Below, one piece after another: positions 58,008 through 64,000 of a DNA stretch of 64,000 nucleotides. Each line of letters starts with the position of its first letter. Position 1 is the stretch's first letter. This DNA is from Diphasiastrum complanatum. Lineage: Eukaryota; Streptophyta; Lycopodiopsida; Lycopodiales; Lycopodiaceae. Under the pieces are notes generated by a model. The model was given only the letters and a program-made list of their open reading frames with translations, was not told the origin of the DNA and did not search any database. The DNA lies in NCBI GenBank assembly GCA_029204225.1, contig CM055094.1, positions 30,745,427 through 30,809,426 of the forward strand, given 5' to 3'. A program made the translations under genes and the position numbers.

Positions 58008-58934
58008 TGTTGGGGATATTCCCAACATAATGTAAATAAATAATATCGGCCGATAAAATATGTTGCGAGGGCATGGCATCCTGTGCGTATAAGCCCATGG
58101 CCCAATGAGCACGCAAGTGGAGTTGTAAATAGAATAATAGACTTGGGCCTTTATGTAATTAAAAAAAAAACTAGAGGCCGCAAAGTCAAGTTTAGAACTT
58201 AGTGTTAGACTTTTTTGAGTTGGGTACAACTTGGGACTCACATGAATCTTGTGAAATCCAATGTACTTTTTTAGGACCCTTGGATCAAGTTGGGTCCAAG
58301 ATGAATGGATAGGATTAGTGTACATATTAGCCAATAGTATTTTGGGGCAAGGGCCTTCCCCATTTATAAAAAGACACCTCATGTACGCTATTTCGATGCT
58401 TAATTGAGAGGAGGAGACTCTACTATTTTGAGAGCTCAAGCATCCTCATTTGCTAATCACTCTTGCTTATGCTATTGTTGTAGTTGCTTGTTATTTTCAT
58501 TTCTTCCATGCTTTTTGTTTGTGCTAGTTAAGGTCTCTCCATAAGCAATGACATTGAGCATTTGAGCTAATCTCCATCTCACCTCTCCCCCTTTCTCCCT
58601 CTCTCCCTACATTGGGATCGAATAGTTTTGGGTAGGCGCTTGAGCCCCCAAAGCCTTTCTCAACCTAGGCATTCTCTCTTCTCTCTTCTTCTCTCTTTCT
58701 CTCTTCTCCCTTCCCTATTCAGTTCTCTTCTTCTCATTCAGCCTAAAATCACGATGAATGTTAGCGTGGAGGAGTAGAGTTAAAGGAGGGTAGTGTTAGT
58801 GGTGAGTAAAATTAAGGGAGAAAACAATGAGATAACTAAAATAGCATCTTTACATAGTTAGGTGCCCATCCTAGTGATCGAACCCTCTTTAACAGGCGGA
58901 AGGGCTGCTCACCGACCATATCTACATCCCTACA
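58008..58934 (+). repeat. Gypsy-type LTR L (copy 2), complete
   Basis: It starts TGTTGGGGATATTCCCAACA, a 20-bp stretch that is itself an imperfect palindrome, and ends CCCTACA before the primer site. It contains ATTTATAAAAAGACACC (58363) as TATA region and CT-rich runs at 58670-58730. It matches 37237-37911. Confidence 0.88.
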
Positions 58935-58935
58935 G

Positions 58936-58954
58936 TGGCGCCGTTGCCGGGGAT
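58936..58954 (+). other. Gypsy-type primer-binding site
   Basis: TGGCGCCGTTGCCGGGGAT, one base after the LTR end. This is the primer site used by Athila/Tat-type Gypsy elements. Confidence 0.92.
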
Positions 58955-59446
58955 AGGTTCTCTCTAACTAGTATAGCTGCCTTTTTAGTTGTTTCTTGCT
59001 TTTTAGTGTTTTAGGTGGATTTTTGGGTAGAGATAGTTAGTTTCTCATATTTTGTTGTGTTTGGACTATTCCCAACTAGCAGAGGAGGTGTGGGAGGGTA
59101 GAGGAGGCCTTAAACAGCCTCTAAGGGCTTGACTTCCAAACCAAAAACCTTGCAAAACCCAAAAAATAGCCAAATCTATATTCTGGAGAGAAAAAGAGCC
59201 AAAATTTCCATCATATTTTGTTTTCTCCAAAACCAGCTAGAGTTAACCCTTGCACGACTGACAGCAGCTCCAGGGTACTATCCCAGACCTGCATAGAAGC
59301 TTGCGAGAGTTAGTTCCAAGCAGATTGCAAAAATCAGAGAAAAAACCATAAAAATTCAAAAAACTCTTGTAAAAAGTCATAATCAAGAGCAAGATCAAGA
59401 GGTTGGTCTCAAAGGGCTTCAACAACACAAAAGGAAATATGGCAAT
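58955..59446 (+). other. Leader after Gypsy-type primer site
   Basis: Non-coding here: no gag start with recognisable domain. The downstream ORF at 59447 is not Gypsy gag, so the L element was probably cut by or recombined with the D element within this interval. Confidence 0.45.
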
Positions 59447-60037
59447 TTGGAGCTAGTCAAGAGCATCAAAGGAAGGCTATTTGGCAAAGACGTTATGGAT
59501 CTGCTTTTGTATGAGTCTTTAAACTCAAGTAAGGTCAAAGGAGCAGCAAGGAAGTTTTGTTCAAGTTTACTTTACTTGTTCTATCTCATGTTTGAGCTAT
59601 TTCATGTGGATGTGTGCAAATTGTCAAGATATGGACAAACTAGCTACATTGTCTTGCAATATCTTATTGTTACAGTTGTACTAGCATTCTTGGCTGGTTT
59701 TGCTGATGGAAATGAAGCTATTGGAGGTTCATTATATCACTCATCCATGATCAAGTTCTCAAGTGTTGAGCTACTTGGTGCCAATACTTGGAGATTGTCA
59801 ATTTTTGGTGAATTCATGGTCATTTTCTTGTGTCAAGTAGACCTTGAAGATGGACTAGTACAACCTACTTGGCCTATGGAGTCATGTGGTGCTGGATTTG
59901 CATCATTGATGTACTCACCTACTCATGGATTTCCAAGGTTTGATGGTTTCTTGTGGCAAGATGGAGATGGAGGCTCATTCATGGAGTTTTATGGTGGAGA
60001 CATATCAAGAAAGGACAAAGTTGGAGGAGACAATTGA
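59447..60037 (+). CDS. Family D ORF, 196 aa, unknown function
   Basis: Complete frame from ATG 59447 to TGA 60037. No known domain is recognised. N-terminal third: MELVKSIKGRLFGKDVMDLL then LLYLFYLMFELFHVDV, hydrophobic and possibly membrane-associated. Middle: VLAFLAGFADGNEAIGGSLY and SSVELLGANTWRLSIFGEFM, again hydrophobic. C-terminal third: FPRFDGFLWQDGDGGSFMEF then YGGDISRKDKVGGDN, Gly/Asp-rich. The half from AFLAGF onward is conserved in D1 (29393-29638, reverse). It lies between a Gypsy-type leader and a polypurine tract plus LTR D. The position just before the 3' LTR recalls env-like or accessory ORFs of some Gypsy groups, but that is inference. The upstream part (59447-59680) has no second copy to support it. 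Confidence 0.45.
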   Translation: MELVKSIKGRLFGKDVMDLLLYESLNSSKVKGAARKFCSSLLYLFYLMFELFHVDVCKLSRYGQTSYIVLQYLIVTVVLAFLAGFADGNEAIGGSLYHSSMIKFSSVELLGANTWRLSIFGEFMVIFLCQVDLEDGLVQPTWPMESCGAGFASLMYSPTHGFPRFDGFLWQDGDGGSFMEFYGGDISRKDKVGGDN

Positions 60038-60334
60038 AGCAAATGGTCATCACTCTCATTTATTGTTTGGTTGCTGTAATTTTCCAAAGATCTCAAAGTT
60101 TAAAACATGGAGAAATAATTTCATTTGCATTCTATCTGGTTCTTCATGTTCTAGTTATATCTTGATGTGTAAAATTGATGTAAGAAATAGTGAAGCATCC
60201 AATTTGGACACTATTCTCTATACCAATTATGAAAGATACTTTAGAACCTTAGAAAGGAGATCTATACTTAGGATGGATAAATTTGGATCAAATTACTATG
60301 GTTAAAACTATGCCAAAACTAGTTGAAGAGGGAG
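60038..60334 (+). other. Family D 3' internal region and polypurine tract
   Basis: Homologous to the reverse of 29154-29400 through TGATGTAAGAAATAGTGAAG and GACACTATTCTCTATA. It ends AGTTGAAGAGGGAG, a polypurine tract, before the LTR TG at 60335. Confidence 0.75.
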
Positions 60335-60851
60335 TGTGAGAGATTTCAACTAGTTTAGTCTAGTTTAGTCATATTTTGGTAATTTGTCAATTGAAGCCAA
60401 AACTCATTTTAGACTTAGAGATAAACTTTTTGAAGTTATATTAGTTTAAAATACATTCAATAAACACTTTTTGAAAGTGTGAGAAAGTTGGTAGTCGAGT
60501 TTGAGAGAGATTCAAATTTGAACTTTGGGTGCATTGAATGTAGACCCAAAAATAGTAGGGTTTACATTTTGGAGGGAAAGCCAAGTGGCCAAATAGGGTT
60601 TGGATCTGCTAAAGGAAAAAACTCGTGAAGAGACACATTTTATCTCTTATCTCTCTCATTTCATCATTATACACGGCTCTCTCTTTGGGTTCTACTACTC
60701 ATATTTTGTTATTTTGGTTCCACACATGTGAAATGTAGTAAGGTATTGTAATTGTATGGACAACAACTATATTTTATGTTTTGGGTCATGTTTGATCAGT
60801 ATCTCTTAGAGTTTGCATCTCATTTTGTATGTAGATGCTGATTTTTCTACA
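60335..60851 (+). repeat. Family D LTR (copy D2)
   Basis: It begins TGTGAGAGATTTCAACTAG after the AGAGGGAG polypurine tract and ends GATTTTTCTACA. A CACACATGTG motif (60721) corresponds to CACACGTGTG in D1 (28718, reverse). No primer site follows; Gypsy K coding sequence on the other strand begins immediately. Confidence 0.65.
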
Positions 60852-61107
60852 TTGGCAAGACTGTTGGTTTGCTCCTTAGTGTGGTATCAATATAGACTAA
60901 GGTAGCATTAGCTGCAGTTTCTCTTCCCTTGATTTGCGACACATGATCCACCATATAATGTTGCTTTCCCTTGCAAACCACTATCTGAAAATCAAACTCC
61001 AATAACAGAAGTAACCAATGAGTGATTCTCCCTATGTTGCAAGTTTTATTGATAAGATATAGCAAGGGTTGATGGTCCGTATAAAAGGCAAAATGTGTGG
61101 CCATCAA
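60847..61107 (-). pseudogene. Gypsy K RNase H fragment
   Basis: FAFYTDHQPLLYLINKTCNI then GRITHWLLLLLEFDFQIVVC, KGKQHYMVDHVSQI. The pattern TDH..L.YL and R...W...L.EF.F.I...G..N..AD.LSR is that of Gypsy RNase H, with N..AD replaced by QHYMVDH. The core upstream (61110-61340) is in broken frames. Confidence 0.85.
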
Positions 61108-61347
61108 ATAATATCAAAACTTTTTAACCACGTAAATCATTGCTAGTGCCTCCCGTTCTGTTGTCAAATAATTTACCTCTGAATCACTGAGCTAATGGCT
61201 TGCAAATCGAATTGGAAAGTCCGTTTTGTGTTCTCCTGGCTAGACAGCTCCCACTGCATACTTCGATGCATCCGTATACACATGCAACTCGATGGACCAA
61301 TTGGGTGGATGTAATATTGGTGCTGAGACCAATGCATCTATAAGTTT

Positions 61348-62260
61348 CTAAAAAGCCTGTAGGGCTTCCTTAGTCCAATGTGGTTCCGTTGTGAGTTTGT
61401 AAATTGGTTGTGCTAACCTTGCAAAGTCTAGAGTGAAGATCTTGTAATAGTTAGCGTGACCCATGAAAATGTAGATTCCGTGGATCGTTCTGGTGGTGGT
61501 AGATCGACGATGATCTTTATCTTCGACAGGTCCATGGTGATCCCATGTCTGTATACTATGTGGCCAGGGATTAGGCCATGTGTTACCCAAAACTGACACT
61601 TTTCTAGGTTCAGGGATACCTGATACTCACGACATTTCTTCAGCACCTTTTCCAAGTTGGATAAGTGCTCTAAGTTAGGTCCATGCACGCACATATCATC
61701 CATGAAAATCTCCAAAAAATTTTGCAAGTACTCTTTGAATGTCGCCTGCATAACTTGTTGAAAGGTATTTGGGGCATTGCAAAGTCCAAATGGCATCACC
61801 TTGTAGGCATAGGTTCCCCATTTCATGGCGAATGTTGTCTTATGCTGATCTTGCGGTGCTATCTTCACCTGATTGTAGCCACTGAAGTCGTCCAAGAAAC
61901 TGTAGGCTTCTGCTCCAGTTACTCTATCCAGGACACTTTCCATGAATGGTAAGAAAAAATGGTTCTTCTTGGTAACTGCATTTAACACTTTTAGATTCAC
62001 ACAGATCCTCATCTTGCCATTCTTCTTGGATACTATGACTACTGGTAATACCACTCAGTGTGCTCGATTTCATAGACAAAATCAGCATCTAGAAATTTCT
62101 GCAACTTCTGCTTGATCAGCTCTGTATAGTTCAGGTTGCAACGATAATAGCGACTTACCCTGGGAACTGCTCCATCCACCAAGGGTATGGTATGTTGTAC
62201 TACGGTTGGTAGAATACCCTTCAGATCACTATAATTCTAGGAAAAACAATCCTTGTATTC
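61348..62260 (-). pseudogene. Gypsy K reverse transcriptase, two frameshifts
   Basis: The reverse strand from about 62240 reads YSDLKGILPTVVQHTIPLVD and VPRVSRYYRCNLNYTELIKQ, a frameshift near 62050, then VVIVSKKNGKMRICVNLKVL, EAYSFLDDFSGYNQVKIAPQ, TTFAMKWGTYAYKVMPFGLC, APNTFQQVMQ and IFMDDMCVHG, where FMDD occupies the catalytic YxDD position. A second frameshift near 61480 leads to FMGHANYYKIFTLDFARLAQ and PIYKLTTEPHWTKEALQAF. The product would copy element RNA to DNA. Broken frames make activity unlikely. Confidence 0.88.
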
Positions 62261-62599
62261 CACCAATAATACACATAGTCTTTTAAATTGAGTGGGCGTT
62301 AACTATTCTCACACATGCATGATCCTTTTTTCTTCACCTAACTCCGCTAGATTCATAGGTTGGGTTCGCTCTGGTCCTTCAAAGACTTGCTCCGCTGGTT
62401 TCTGACTTTGATCAGGTTCTCTTTGGGCTTACGACATCATAATTACTACGTCGTCTAAGGTATAGTTCTTGAAGGTCTCAAGCATCTCGTGAACTGGCAT
62501 TCGGCGAGATTCCTCCTTCAGCATATTGATCTTAGCCCAACTCATAATTTTTGGATTATCAGTCATCTGTGAAGAAGATGATGCTACGTCTAGGTCCAT

Positions 62600-63271
62600 T
62601 CAGATTGACTTCAAGGAATCCAACACCTTCTTTTTTCCTTCTCTACTCACATAGTTGGGTTCATCCTTGTTGTCTTTCTTTGGAACTGGCATGACATTCG
62701 CTTCATGATTGCAAATTCTCGCATCCACTGTAGCTATAGCCTCCTCTGGTAGATCGCTCCATCGGATTACCTGATTGTAATGTTGTCTCAACTGGTTCTT
62801 CTTATTGGCAGGTGCCTTGGGTGGCTCTATCTTGGAAACTTTCGCTATTACAGATTTCTGTGGTGGCTGAGCTGGTACTTTCTTCATTCCATAACGATAT
62901 GGGTCCATATATTGTAGGACTTGCTCATTAGTCAGCTCAGTCTCCTGGTTGTATGTAAAAGCATGTTGCCAAGGGACTAAATCATCGTCCACAGGGTTCT
63001 CAATAGCTTTCGCTTTTAGCCATGCGACATTGATCATATTCACCTCGAAAGTGATTGGTGTGTCCAATGTGTAGCACTTGGGTGAAAATGTTCTGGGTTC
63101 TAGATCTGAATCATGTTGACAAACATGCCCAGCCATACAGTCAACAGTTTCCAATGCGTCCGTCCATCTCATGATATCTGTTTTAGAATCGTAATGACCT
63201 CCCCTGGCCTTGCCTTGGGCGATCGATTGTATGATCAATGGTGGACAATTCGTCATCAACTTTGGGTGCAA
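62600..63271 (-). pseudogene. Gypsy K protease-RT linker
   Basis: A 223-codon reverse frame with RWTDALETVDCMAGHVCQHD, TPITFEVNMINVAWLKAKAI, LTNEQVLQYMDPYRYGMKKV, and PPKAPANKKNQLRQHYNQVI. It overlaps the protease frame by 89 bp, so a frameshift separates them. Function of this linker is not known. Confidence 0.65.
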
Positions 63272-63926
63272 TAGGTTTCACCACCCATGTGGTTGGATCA
63301 ACTTTTACAGCCTGCTCTCTATTTTCGGAGGTGAGTTTTCCAATTTCCCAGTTGTGAACCACTTGCGCAGTCCTCAACCACGGTCTTCCTAGTAAAACGC
63401 GGTAGGCAGATGGGGACTCTGGTATGTCCATCACCACAAAAGTGATCACAAACTGCATTCCCATTATTTTTTTAGGGATGTCGTCAACTACACCTTTTGG
63501 TTTTACACAGGATTGATCTGCTAGTTTGATGACAAATCTCGGTGGCTTCAATTCTTGCAAACCCCATTTCTGGTACAAAATAGTGGAGATCAAATTTACA
63601 CCTAATCCTCCATCTACTACTGTTGTCTCGTCCTCAAATCCCTTGTGCTTGATCGGCAGGGTGATATTATACTCTTCACTTTCCCACGCTGCCCCGATGT
63701 GGAGGACGTTACTTGTTTCTTCATAGCCCGCACAGTATATGGGCTTTGGTGTTACTGGTTCCGCATCAGATTTGGCCCATTCAGCCAGGAGGCTCTTGGC
63801 TTGTGGGGCAATCCGCAGTACTTCTCCGAGGGACAAACTGACACGGTTTGCTAGCAAGCTTGTGAGCACTTTAGTGTGCAGTTCCTCAAGCTCCACCATG
63901 TGGAAAGATTGTTCATGATGATGCAA
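63183..63926 (-). pseudogene. Gypsy K aspartic protease
   Basis: The 247-codon reverse frame includes LHTKVLTSLLANRVSLSLGE (gag tail), VLHIGAAWESEEYNITLPIK, ETTVVDGGLGVNLISTILYQ (catalytic D-G-G in place of D-S/T-G, about 63610-63580), IKLADQSCVKPKGVVDDIP, VITFVVMDIPESPSAYRVLL and GRPWLRTAQVVHNWE. The I..LGRPWL motif near the end is the standard retropepsin second signature in plant Gypsy. The frame shifts into the linker at about 63200. Confidence 0.82.
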
Positions 63927-64000
63927 CCGATCGTTCTGATCAGTTCGTAATGGTGAGCCCGCTTGTGGTACCGGTTCAGCAACAAGAGGTTCTGCAGGTA

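Larger units (their letters stand above)
60852..64000 (-). mobile_element. Gypsy K pol, reverse strand, truncated by window end and by LTR D
   Basis: Order on the reverse strand: protease region (63926-63183), linker (63271-62600), RT (about 62250-61348), RNase H (61107-60847). Integrase and the 3' LTR are missing on the left, where LTR D abuts. The 5' part lies beyond the window. Protease-RT-RNase H order with Ty3-type motifs identifies Gypsy. Confidence 0.88.

Noticed and set aside
60335-60851. Whether 60335-60851 is the 3' LTR paired with 58008-58934
   Set aside because: The two begin and end differently and share no blocks; the former matches the D1 LTR instead.

Overview
The window is a stretch of plant nuclear DNA, almost certainly from a large, repeat-rich land-plant genome. 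Evidence: Ty1/Copia and Ty3/Gypsy LTR retrotransposons with plant-type primer-binding sites (TGGTATCAGAGC-like, initiator-Met tRNA; TGGCGCCGTTGCCGGGGAT), a DUF659/hAT-type transposase with spliceosomal introns, long AG/GT microsatellites, and one intact cytosolic ribosomal protein gene (RPL12/uL11) with a plant telo-box upstream. The lineage cannot be fixed by eye.

Layout. 1-7016: Copia family G on the + strand, in which a truncated 3' end, an LTR, a full internal region and a second LTR follow one another (a shared-LTR tandem). 7017-10128: unassigned DNA, a compound AG/GT microsatellite, a family-A Copia LTR/gag stump and a 25-bp minisatellite with 98-bp higher-order repeats. 10368-17163: a 6.8-kb segment bounded by 250-bp inverted repeats, holding a Copia gag scrap, a G-poor region and a Gypsy-like gag. 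17164-18035: Copia RNase H end and truncated LTR A. 18392-21022: decayed intron-containing hAT transposase with an acidic tail. 21023-26211: gene-poor DNA with simple repeats. 26212-26712 (- strand): RPL12, the only clearly functional host gene. 27862-28269: a 135-aa orphan ORF. 28515-34378: LTR element D cut by a Copia A element, then J and A LTRs. 34480-37236: Copia F (-). 37237-49296: a nest in which element H lies inside Copia B1 (5-bp target duplication CCATA), B1 lies inside Copia E, and a Copia J stump abuts E. 49297-54533: Copia B2 (+), the sister of B1, meeting Copia C (-, 54534-57850) in a chimeric junction. 58008-60851: a Gypsy-type LTR and primer site followed by an unfamiliar 196-aa ORF and a D-family LTR. 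60852-64000: Gypsy K (-), running off the end.

Families A, B, D and J each occur at least twice, so the history can be read by comparing copies. The most novel signal is the D-family ORF at 59447-60037, whose homologue at 29393-29638 differs by a large indel that keeps the reading frame. Nearly all transposon genes are broken by stops, frameshifts or deletions; RPL12 is not. Family names (A, B, C, ...) are local labels. Coordinates of LTR ends are read from TG...CA termini, primer sites and polypurine tracts, and are approximate where stated.
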